Part shown: piece by piece, positions 1 to 5,382 of the stretch
Layout: each line of letters begins with the position of its first letter
Position numbering within the stretch: the first letter of the stretch is position 1
Assembly: GCA_946479125.1 (NCBI GenBank)
Contig: CAMLET010000063.1
Span: 1-10,711 of the forward strand
Direction of reading: 5' to 3'
DNA length: 10,711 nt
DNA from: an uncultured Flavobacteriales bacterium
Lineage (GTDB): Bacteria; Bacteroidota; Bacteroidia; Flavobacteriales; Crocinitomicaceae
Made by a program: the position numbers and the translations under genes
Notes under the pieces: generated by a model
What the model was told of the DNA's origin: nothing
The model's database searches: none
What the model saw: the letters and a program-made list of their open reading frames with translations, nothing else

Positions 1-410
1 ACTATGATTGGAGTGTTGATATAATGAACGATTTATGGGATCCTGAAAAAGCAAAGCTTAAGCTGAAAGAAATTCCAAAAATGATGGTTTGCGATGCGCT
101 TTTGGAGCAGGATATTTTTTCCGGAGTTGGAAACATCATTAAGAACGAAGTGCTTTACCGTATCAAGGTTCATCCGGAATCGTTAGTTGGAAAATTACCG
201 GCTGAAAAGCTGAATCAAATGATCGAAGAAGCGCGAATTTACAGTTTCCAGTTCCTCGAATGGAAGAAACAATTCGAATTAAAGAAGCATTGGCTGGCAC
301 ATACTAAAAACTGGTGCCTTCGTTGTGAGTTACCGATTGTAAAGAAATATACAGGAGTCAAGAAACGCCGTAGTTTCAGTTGTTCGAATTGTCAGGTGTT
401 GTATGCGTAA
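1..410 (+). CDS. Fpg/Nei-family DNA glycosylase, C-terminal part (5' end outside window)
   Basis: The frame is open from base 3 with no start of its own, so this is the 3' end of a gene beginning upstream; the internal ATG at 24 is not the true start. What is visible is the C-terminal half of a bifunctional base-excision-repair glycosylase/AP lyase that removes oxidised bases from DNA. The helix-two-turn-helix shows as LLEQDIFSGVGNIIKNEVLY, with the family's GVGN and N-E-x-L residues. The last 30 residues form the zinc finger, C-x2-C-x18-C-x2-C, with the conserved Arg in KRRSF between the Cys pairs. The catalytic N-terminal Pro-Glu (or Met-Glu) lies outside, so Fpg (MutM) and Nei (endonuclease VIII) cannot be told apart. 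The gene ends 6 bp before the convergent oxidoreductase gene, and I see no terminator hairpin between them. Confidence 0.88.
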   Translation, partial: YDWSVDIMNDLWDPEKAKLKLKEIPKMMVCDALLEQDIFSGVGNIIKNEVLYRIKVHPESLVGKLPAEKLNQMIEEARIYSFQFLEWKKQFELKKHWLAHTKNWCLRCELPIVKKYTGVKKRRSFSCSNCQVLYA

Positions 411-416
411 ATGATA

Positions 417-1622
417 CTATCTTCCAAAGCGAAACCACTCGGACAACGGATGTTTTTTACCCTTCAGCCAATCGGAAACCATAGACATTCCTGTAACAGA
501 AAATGTAATTCCATTTCCGCCAAATCCGCAAACGAAATACGAATTTTTGAAATCCGAATGTTCACCAATGTATGGTAATCCGTCCTTTGTTTCTCCAAAT
601 GTTCCTGCCCAGGCGAAATCAGAATAGAATGTTTTTTCCGGAAAGGTCTTTTGAAATTGCGCTATCAGCTTTTTCTCTTTTTGTCCGATCAATGCATCAC
701 GCTTAGCCGGATTGCGAAATTCTTCGTCTTCACCACCAATCAAAAACCGGTGGTCATCCGTTGTTCGCATATACAAGTAGGGCGTTGATGTGTTCCAAAT
801 CAAAAGATTCTTGTATTGCGCGTACAAGTCTTTGTCGACCTCCGAAACAATGGCAAAGGAACTCAACAGTTTTACAAATGGCTCCTTGATCAGACTGACC
901 GTTTCATATCCAAGGCAATAAATAACTCGTGATGCCTTTATGGTAAATCCGGTGTTCGTTGAACACAAATTAAAACCCTTCTTGTATTGTATGTCGATCA
1001 ATTCGGTTTTATCAAAAACGTCAAGTCCTTTTTTACTGTTATAAGCTAAAAGTTCGTGTGCTAATTTAAAAGCATCCACACTTCCACCTTGATTTGAGAG
1101 AATTCCGCCATGAGAACCGTGAATTCCGTATTTCTCTTCGATTGTTTGTGCTTCCAGCCATTCAACTTTATAGCCTGCATTTTTTCTCGTCTCAAATTCC
1201 TTTTTCAGCCCAGCTACATCTTTTTTGTGGGAGGCATAATAAAGCGAATTCTTCTTACTGAAACCAGATTTTGATTTGATCGTTTTGGTAATTTTCCCGA
1301 GATCGTCAATAGCTTTTGAGCACGCTTCGTAACTTGCAATTGCGCCTTTTTCACCAATCAGTTCGATCAATTCATGCAATGGAATGTCAATTTCATACTG
1401 AAGCATAGAAGTTGTAGCTGAAGAACTCCCATTACAGACTTCGCGTTTGTCGATCAAAATGACATTGTATCCATCCTGAATACATTGATGCGCAACTAAA
1501 CAACCTGTAATTCCCGCTCCAACGATCAAAACGTCGCATTCTTGATCTTTTCTAAGAGAAGGATACGTTTCGATCAGGCCATTTTTGACCAGCCAGAAGG
1601 GTTCATTTGATTTGAGATCCAT
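417..1622 (-). CDS. FAD-dependent oxidoreductase, DAO (glycine/D-amino-acid oxidase-like) family
   Basis: About 401 residues from ATG at 1622. A TTG 21 bp further upstream (1643) is also in frame, but ATG is preferred because the family N-terminus, a FWLVKNG-like stretch before the dinucleotide fold, is complete without it. Residues about 30-60 form the FAD-binding beta-alpha-beta unit, VLIVGAGITG, ending in an acidic residue (LIDKRE). The C-terminal GFGGNGITFS is the second FAD-contacting motif of this family, and GETKDGLPYIG precedes it. There is no C-terminal Rieske domain, which some relatives carry. It should oxidise an amine or amino acid with FAD in the cytoplasm; the substrate cannot be read from the sequence. 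It is the last gene of the probable crp-dinB-oxidoreductase operon, 70 bp after the DinB gene. Confidence 0.87.
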   Translation of the reverse strand: MDLKSNEPFWLVKNGLIETYPSLRKDQECDVLIVGAGITGCLVAHQCIQDGYNVILIDKREVCNGSSSATTSMLQYEIDIPLHELIELIGEKGAIASYEACSKAIDDLGKITKTIKSKSGFSKKNSLYYASHKKDVAGLKKEFETRKNAGYKVEWLEAQTIEEKYGIHGSHGGILSNQGGSVDAFKLAHELLAYNSKKGLDVFDKTELIDIQYKKGFNLCSTNTGFTIKASRVIYCLGYETVSLIKEPFVKLLSSFAIVSEVDKDLYAQYKNLLIWNTSTPYLYMRTTDDHRFLIGGEDEEFRNPAKRDALIGQKEKKLIAQFQKTFPEKTFYSDFAWAGTFGETKDGLPYIGEHSDFKNSYFVCGFGGNGITFSVTGMSMVSDWLKGKKHPLSEWFRFGR

Positions 1623-1692
1623 AAGTACTTTTCGTTCAACCAAAAGTTAAGCAGAAAATACCCGCACTCCTTAGAATAATTGTTAAATGAAT

Positions 1693-2277
1693 TTAAGGAA
1701 CAATAGCTGACAAAACCCGCTTCGCCTGAATCAAATGTCGCTCATTGTGATAGATGACAAATCGGAACGTATCACCCAATTTCAATTTGATCAATTTCGA
1801 TATGGTGATACCGCATTTTATTATATTCAGATTCCGGTTTTTGGCAAAATCCAGTAAACGCAGCATTTCATGTTGTTGCTGAATGAATTCCTCAATTACA
1901 CGTTTATCCAATGAACTGTTGATGGGATTCATATTACTGAAGGTTTTCATGTTGTTTGGCTTTTTTGTGGATGAAACGCTGGTTGAGCCTGTCGAAACCG
2001 GAAGCATACTGTTGGCAAAGTAATTTCCAATTAACCCACTTTTGAAAATTTCAGCACTTTTCTTGGGACTTTCTTCCATTCTGGTTTTCATTTCCTTCAG
2101 GTAAAATCGACCGTAAAGATTCAAATGTTCCAGACATTCAAGAACACTCCAGCTATCAGGCGAAGTTCTGTAATTCAATTCTTCATTTGATAACGATAGA
2201 AATTTCTCAGATTGTGTCAGTACCTTTTCCGTTCTTGACTTCAAGTCGTTAATCAGTTCGTTGCTTACCATTTTCAT
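1693..2277 (-). CDS. DinB-fold family protein
   Basis: 194 residues. The N-terminal region (LNYRTSPDSWSVLECLEHLN) and the C-terminal YHNERHLIQAKRVL match the DinB/YfiT-like four-helix-bundle superfamily. His in ECLEHLN and two His in YHNERH would form the usual three-His metal site. Family members include thiol transferases and many uncharacterised proteins, so no reaction is assigned. The ATG at 2277 follows AAAGG-like bases a few positions upstream; a second Met two codons later is an alternative. Between the helices, residues PVSTGSTSVSSTKK look like an insertion encoded by a short palindromic repeat (see 1981-1999). The sequence flanking it (MLP and MKTFSNMNP) resembles what I recall of relatives as continuous. 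It lies 56 bp after the Crp/Fnr gene and 70 bp before the oxidoreductase gene, on the same strand. Confidence 0.85.
   Translation of the reverse strand: MKMVSNELINDLKSRTEKVLTQSEKFLSLSNEELNYRTSPDSWSVLECLEHLNLYGRFYLKEMKTRMEESPKKSAEIFKSGLIGNYFANSMLPVSTGSTSVSSTKKPNNMKTFSNMNPINSSLDKRVIEEFIQQQHEMLRLLDFAKNRNLNIIKCGITISKLIKLKLGDTFRFVIYHNERHLIQAKRVLSAIVP
1981..1999. repeat. Short palindromic (REP-like) repeat inside the DinB gene
   Basis: GGTTGAGCCTGTCGAAACC has GGTT/AACC ends. It matches a word (GGTTTCGACA-A/G-GCTCAACC type) that I recognise from memory as a very common dispersed repeat in bacterial genomes, including Bacteroidota. It lies inside the DinB reading frame and gives the peptide VSTGSTS, a typical translation of this repeat. 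That it is an insertion is inferred from the low-complexity Ser/Thr peptide it makes in an otherwise helical protein. Confidence 0.5.
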
Positions 2278-2333
2278 AACCTTTTATTTTCGACAAAGGT
2301 CTGAAGCTGGAAAAGCATAAACATTGATTCAAA

Positions 2334-2867
2334 TCAAGACTTTTTCAAGCGGGAAAGTGTTTCAGGTGTCATGCGCAGGTAATTGGCGATATGCCGGTTG
2401 GAGATTTCCTGAAACAGTTGCGGACTTCTTCTCAAAACCCGTTCAAAGCGTTCTTTGGGTGAAGAGGTGAGTAAGTCTTTTTCGCGCTCAATCTGCTGAA
2501 TCACCAAATCTTCCATAATACTGATCCACAATCGTAAATGATTTTCATCCTGCTGAATAAACTGCGTAAATGTTGTTTTTGGAATCACATAAATAGTTGA
2601 TTTCTTGATTGCCTGAATGATGAATTCCGATGGTTTTTCAGTCAAATATGAATCCAGAGAAACCAGAATATTGTTCTTGTACCCAAAGCGAATGGTTCGT
2701 TCTTCATCGCCATCATAAACAAAAACACGCAAACTTCCTTCCTGAATGAAATAGATGTTGGTGTCAATGTTTCCTGCAGTTTTTAAGAAATCATTGCGCT
2801 CAACAACGATCGTTTTTTCGATGAGGTTGTTGTTTTGAATAAGTGCGATAATTTCTGAAGACTTCAT
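2334..2867 (-). CDS. Crp/Fnr-family transcriptional regulator
   Basis: 177 residues from ATG at 2867. A TTG two codons upstream (2873) is less likely to be the start. Residues about 15-115 form the cyclic-nucleotide-binding-type beta-roll (IYFIQEGSLRVFVYDGDEERTIRFG, with a gap-filled turn and an FIIQAIKKSTIYVIPK strand pair). A long dimerisation helix follows. The C-terminus is a helix-turn-helix, ISNRHIANYLRMTPETLSRL, with TPETLSRLKK as recognition helix. The protein stops directly after that helix and lacks the wing, as in many short Bacteroidota members. No Fnr-type Cys cluster is visible, so iron-sulfur sensing is unlikely; the ligand is unknown. It heads the probable operon with the DinB and FAD genes and may regulate it. 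Confidence 0.88.
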   Translation of the reverse strand: MKSSEIIALIQNNNLIEKTIVVERNDFLKTAGNIDTNIYFIQEGSLRVFVYDGDEERTIRFGYKNNILVSLDSYLTEKPSEFIIQAIKKSTIYVIPKTTFTQFIQQDENHLRLWISIMEDLVIQQIEREKDLLTSSPKERFERVLRRSPQLFQEISNRHIANYLRMTPETLSRLKKS

Positions 2868-2875
2868 GTTCAAGT

Positions 2876-2883
2876 CAAAAGTA
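2876..2883 (-). promoter_or_regulatory. Possible -7 box upstream of the Crp/Fnr gene
   Basis: On the minus strand this reads TACTTTTG, an exact TAnnTTTG box identical to the one before tRNA-Ser. It lies 8 bp before the ATG, so transcripts would be almost leaderless. No clear TTG is found at the right distance (19-23 bp). The surrounding bases are a T-rich run of similar words (TTTTACCTTTTG, TTTTTTACTTTTG), so chance is possible. Confidence 0.3.
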
Positions 2884-3083
2884 AAAAATCAAAAGGTAAA
2901 AGTCAGAATTCGTTTGGTATTGGGTATAAAGAATAGTGTTTAAAACAAAAAAAGCTTAGCAAATCTTAGGGATTAAATATCCCCATCGGGTTCCACTTAA
3001 TCAAATTGAATCCCTCATTTTCTTCGAAAACTTCGTGCTTTTTCCTTTTCCCATTCCGAAAACGAGTTTCGAAATGCTATAAA

Positions 3084-3117
3084 AGAAAAAATCCCAAAGA
3101 CTAACGTCTTCGGGATT
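3084..3117 (-). terminator. Rho-independent terminator, copy A
   Basis: On the minus strand: AATCCCGAAGAC, short loop, GTCTTTGGGATT, then a run of T. It is identical to the terminator of tRNA-Ser in copy B. Here it lies downstream of the GIY-YIG gene and would end its transcript. Confidence 0.75.
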
Positions 3118-3131
3118 CAATTTCCTGCGGA

Positions 3132-3153
3132 CCTGTCTGCCGTTTCAGGCAGA
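3132..3153. repeat. Small palindromic insertion 1 in tRNA relic
   Basis: 22 bp present in copy A and absent from copy B. It begins CCTGTCTGCC and ends TCAGGCAGA. TCTGCC and GGCAGA form a 6-bp stem with a GTTTCA loop. It sits directly after GGA. Confidence 0.7.
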
Positions 3154-3163
3154 GAGTGAGGGA

Positions 3164-3190
3164 CCTGCCTTCCTGCGTAAGTCAGGCAGG
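3164..3190. repeat. Small palindromic insertion 2 in tRNA relic
   Basis: 27 bp present in copy A and absent from copy B. CCTGCCT and AGGCAGG at the ends pair over 7 bp. It shares the CCTG-y-CT start and TCAGGCAG-r end with insertion 1 and also sits directly after GGA. It supplies the TGA stop codon of the GIY-YIG reading frame. Confidence 0.7.
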
Positions 3191-3454
3191 TTCGAACCCC
3201 GGTACCATTTCATTTCTGATGAAGCGTAGTTTTTTCTTTCCTGAAGCCGCTTTCCAATATTTTTCTCGAATTCTTGCGCTCGAACGATCAATACATTCTT
3301 CAGAGTAGATTAATATAAACGGCCTATATGGTTTTGTAGTTTTCTCATAACCTTTTTGATGTTCGTTAAAGCGGCGAATCACATTATCGGTCATCCCTAC
3401 ATAAATCCAATCTTTTTCAATACTCGCGATTGCGTAAACGAAATAAGTAGCCAT
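3182..3454 (-). CDS. Small GIY-YIG nuclease-family protein
   Basis: 90 residues, a single GIY-YIG domain as in YhbQ/UPF0213-like small proteins. The motif appears as YFVYAIAS (residues 4-11) and YVGMT (18-22), followed by R27 and RFNEH with His32. E64 in ARIREKYWK is the expected metal-binding Glu. The active-site set therefore looks intact. There is no DNA-binding domain beyond the core. Residues 83-90 (MVPGFEPA) do not belong to the family: they are translated from the tRNA-Ser T-arm relic (GGTACCGGGGTTCGAACC) and the stop lies in a palindromic insertion. The ATG is the exact edge of direct repeat copy B, which therefore supplies the whole leader. Between the two repeat copies lie only the 246 bp coding for residues 2-82. 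It is flanked by tRNA-Ser upstream and the Crp/Fnr gene downstream. DNA cleavage, perhaps at the tRNA locus, is inference. Confidence 0.85.
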   Translation of the reverse strand: MATYFVYAIASIEKDWIYVGMTDNVIRRFNEHQKGYEKTTKPYRPFILIYSEECIDRSSARIREKYWKAASGKKKLRFIRNEMVPGFEPA

Positions 3455-3492
3455 AAAGAATAGTGTTTAAAACAAAAAAGCTTAGCAAATCT

Positions 3493-3542
3493 GAGGGATT
3501 AAATATCCCCATCGGGTGCCGCTTAATCAAATTGAATCCCTC
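3493..3542 (-). other. Leader hairpin before the GIY-YIG gene
   Basis: GAGGGATT and AATCCCTC form a perfect 8-bp stem around a 34-base loop that contains further pairing words (GATTAA/TTAATC on the + strand). The same structure with one lost pair occurs in copy A (2967-3016). GGGATT/AATCCC words recur in the nearby terminator and in the tRNA T-arm, so alternative pairings are possible. It may be a regulatory leader or small RNA. I do not recognise it as a known riboswitch. Confidence 0.35.
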
Positions 3543-3609
3543 GTTTTCATAGAAAACTTCGTGCTTTTCCTTTCATGCCAATCCGAAACAAGTTTCGAAA
3601 TGCTCTAAA

Positions 3610-3643
3610 AGAAAAAATCCCAAAGACTAACGTCTTCGGGATT
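3610..3643 (-). terminator. Rho-independent terminator of tRNA-Ser (copy B)
   Basis: The minus strand reads AATCCCGAAGAC, short loop, GTCTTTGGGATT, then TTTT. It begins about 11 bases after the tRNA 3' end and separates the tRNA from the GIY-YIG gene, which therefore needs its own promoter or read-through. Confidence 0.8.
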
Positions 3644-3653
3644 CAATTTCCTG

Positions 3654-3738
3654 CGGAGAGTGAGGGATTCGAACCCCCGGTACCTCGCGGTACAACGGTT
3701 TTCAAGACCGCCGCAATCGACCACTCTGCCAACTCTCC
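3654..3738 (-). tRNA. tRNA-Ser(UGA)
   Basis: Class II tRNA of 85 nt including the discriminator G. Acceptor GGAGAGT pairs with ACTCTCC. The anticodon loop CTTGAAA has anticodon TGA (minus strand 3704-3702), which reads UCN serine codons. The long variable arm is GTACC-GCGA-GGTAC, typical of tRNA-Ser. The T-arm GGGGG-TTCGAAT-CCCTC is intact. CCA is not encoded (CAG follows), so it must be added after transcription. From GGTACC onward the gene is part of direct repeat copy B. Confidence 0.97.
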
Positions 3739-3742
3739 GCGA

Positions 3743-3772
3743 CAAAAGTAGTGCTATTTTCCTTTTTGGCAA
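3743..3772 (-). promoter_or_regulatory. Promoter of tRNA-Ser
   Basis: On the minus strand, TTG (3772-3770), a 19-bp spacer, then TACTTTTG (3750-3743). This is an exact match to the Bacteroidota primary-sigma promoter (TTG, about 19-23 bp, TAnnTTTG). It ends 4 bp before the mature tRNA 5' end, so the 5' leader would be very short. Confidence 0.75.
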
Positions 3773-3882
3773 GTGTTAAACGAAAAAAAACTAAAGATTT
3801 ACTAAACGTCACCATTTATTCTGTTGAATATCAGTAAACTTTTAAATCAATATTTTTTACGGTTAAATCAATCGTAGACTCA

Positions 3883-3917
3883 TTGACTAATCCGTTACAA
3901 TCATTTTCGTACCTTTA
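3883..3917 (+). promoter_or_regulatory. Possible promoter of the GWxTD gene
   Basis: TTG at 3883-3885 and TACCTTTA at 3910-3917, with a 24-bp spacer, resemble TTG/TAnnTTTG with one mismatch and slightly long spacing. The start codon follows within 5 bp, so transcription from here would be nearly leaderless. The rest of 3773-3921 is AT-rich with no other signal seen. Confidence 0.3.
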
Positions 3918-3921
3918 ATTC

Positions 3922-5382
3922 ATGGAAAATTTAGTCGCACGGATAGGATTGCTTCTGTTTGTATCAATCTTACCATTTTCGAAACAAGCACTTGCTCAAA
4001 AGCAGGTTGAAGTTGTTCTCGACTATAGAACTTACTACGTTCAGGGTCAAGGCGCTCTGGTTGATATTCAGTTTCAATACATTGGATACACGCTTAAACA
4101 CATTACAGATTCTTTAGGAATGCATTCTACAGTTGGAGTGCAAACTGTTATTAAAGATGCCGCTGGAAAAAGTGTGAAAGACATGGCTTATGCATTGAAC
4201 GGGCCCATTCTTCGCGATTCTATTGTTACCGATTTTTATGATGCGCAGCAGTTCATCCTTACTCCTGGAAATTATACAGCTGAGGTGACAATTATGGATA
4301 TCAATTCTGATGCGCCTGCAATTGCGGGAACATTAAATGTTGTCGTTCCTAATCGTGCAGGACAAGTTCAGTTTTCTGATCTATTGATTGCTGAAGAAGC
4401 AAAACCAAGTACAACAGAAAGTCCATTGGTGAAAAGTGGATATGAGATTATTCCGCGTTTGTCTAATTTCTATGGACCGGAAGATAAATCCATTCCATAT
4501 TACGTGGAAATGTACAACTCGCATATGTTTGGAGATTCTTTGGTTGGTGTGATGCAGCGAGTTGTAGATTCGAATGGCAAAGAAATGCCTGGTTTTTCAA
4601 AAGTTTCAAGAATCAAAACATCGGCTGTGGTGTCATACATTAGAAGTGTGGATATTCAGAACCTGCCAAGCGGATCATATAAGTTGGAATTGAGTTTGAT
4701 CGATAAAGCGACGATGCTTCCAACCCCTACTAAAACAACTTATTTCTTCGATCGAATTAACGATATCGAAATGACAGTGGATATCGAGAACATCATTCTT
4801 GATCCAAATTTCCAGGCTTCAATTACAGATGATTCTCTTGGGTATTACCTCGCTTGCTTACTTCCAATTGCTAAAATGTCGGAAACAAAAAGCATTTTGT
4901 CCATCTTAAAAGCAAAGGATAAAGAGGCTGCAAGAAAACACATTCAGCAATTCTGGGTGGTAACTGCTGGCACACGTGCGTATGATGCGTGGATGGATTA
5001 TAAGAAGAATGTTCAGTTGGTTCAAAAATTATATGCTACCAATTTCCAGGATGGATTTGAAACAGATCGTGGAAGGGTTTATCTTCAATACGGACCGCCA
5101 AACCAAATTACTGCACGCGAATCTTCGCCATCGGAATATCCTTATGAAATTTGGCAGTATGATGCTATTAAAGTATATCGTAATCGTCGTTTTGTATTCT
5201 ATAACCCGGATTTGGTGAACAACAATTACCGTTTGCTGCATTCTGATATGGTGGGTGAATTGCAAAACAGAATGTGGCAGCAAGCTTTGGTGAAACGCAA
5301 TACTCCTGAAGGGAATATTGATGATCCAAACGTTTCAGGTCGACACGGAGAAAATAGCGGAACTTACTATAAACAGTTCTAA
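3922..5382 (+). CDS. Secreted GWxTD-domain protein
   Basis: 486 residues. The N-terminus is a signal peptide: a hydrophobic run IGLLLFVSILPF, then ALAQ with likely cleavage near residue 25. The middle is beta-rich and without a motif I recognise. The C-terminal part is the GWxTD domain, GFETDRGRVYLQYGPPNQ from residue 378, followed by YEIWQYD. The domain's name-giving Trp is Phe here. Its function is unknown; it occurs mainly in exported proteins of Bacteroidota and related phyla. The TAA stop overlaps by one base the ATG of the glycosyltransferase (TAATG), which points to translational coupling and perhaps a shared role at the cell surface. The start is fixed by the signal peptide. Confidence 0.85.
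   Translation: MENLVARIGLLLFVSILPFSKQALAQKQVEVVLDYRTYYVQGQGALVDIQFQYIGYTLKHITDSLGMHSTVGVQTVIKDAAGKSVKDMAYALNGPILRDSIVTDFYDAQQFILTPGNYTAEVTIMDINSDAPAIAGTLNVVVPNRAGQVQFSDLLIAEEAKPSTTESPLVKSGYEIIPRLSNFYGPEDKSIPYYVEMYNSHMFGDSLVGVMQRVVDSNGKEMPGFSKVSRIKTSAVVSYIRSVDIQNLPSGSYKLELSLIDKATMLPTPTKTTYFFDRINDIEMTVDIENIILDPNFQASITDDSLGYYLACLLPIAKMSETKSILSILKAKDKEAARKHIQQFWVVTAGTRAYDAWMDYKKNVQLVQKLYATNFQDGFETDRGRVYLQYGPPNQITARESSPSEYPYEIWQYDAIKVYRNRRFVFYNPDLVNNNYRLLHSDMVGELQNRMWQQALVKRNTPEGNIDDPNVSGRHGENSGTYYKQF

Larger units (their letters stand above)
2926..3206 (-). repeat. Direct repeat copy A (tRNA-Ser 3' end + terminator + leader)
   Basis: Second, diverged copy of 3453-3684 in the same orientation. 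Read on the minus strand it holds the last third of tRNA-Ser starting at GGTACC, the tRNA terminator, then about 160 bp of structured leader that ends in ATTCTTTAT. It is 281 bp against 232 bp for copy B. The 49-bp difference is exactly the two palindromic insertions at 3132-3153 and 3164-3190. Outside them I count about a dozen substitutions and several one- or two-base indels, roughly 90% identity by eye. Its distal end lies 59 bp upstream of the Crp/Fnr start codon. Confidence 0.9.
3128..3206 (-). pseudogene. tRNA-Ser 3' fragment (relic), interrupted by two palindromes
   Basis: Aligns with the complete tRNA-Ser from GGTACC of the variable arm to the acceptor 3' strand and discriminator base. 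One C of the T-stem is missing. Palindromic insertions break the T-stem/acceptor boundary (3164-3190) and the acceptor strand (3132-3153). The D-arm and anticodon arm are absent, so it cannot be a functional tRNA. Its first bases encode the C-terminus of the GIY-YIG protein. Confidence 0.85.
3453..3684 (-). repeat. Direct repeat copy B (intact tRNA-Ser 3' end + terminator + GIY-YIG leader)
   Basis: Counterpart of 2926-3206. It starts at GGTACC in the variable arm of the complete tRNA-Ser and runs through the terminator and the leader to the AT of the GIY-YIG start codon, at which point the two copies diverge (ATGGC here, ATACC in copy A). It lacks both palindromic insertions. Its internal hairpins are the leader hairpin at 3493-3542, a CGAAAC/GTTTCG hairpin at about 3584-3597 and the terminator. 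Confidence 0.9.

Noticed and set aside
1623..1643. TTG start for the FAD oxidoreductase adding seven residues
   Set aside because: ATG at 1622 keeps the whole family N-terminus; TTG starts are rarer and no better ribosome site precedes it.
2926..3684. CRISPR-like array from the repeated segments
   Set aside because: Only two long copies with a gene between them; no short repeats with regular spacers.
2926..3684. Ordinary IS element with the 232/281-bp segments as terminal repeats
   Set aside because: The repeats are direct, not inverted, start inside a tRNA gene, and no transposase is present.
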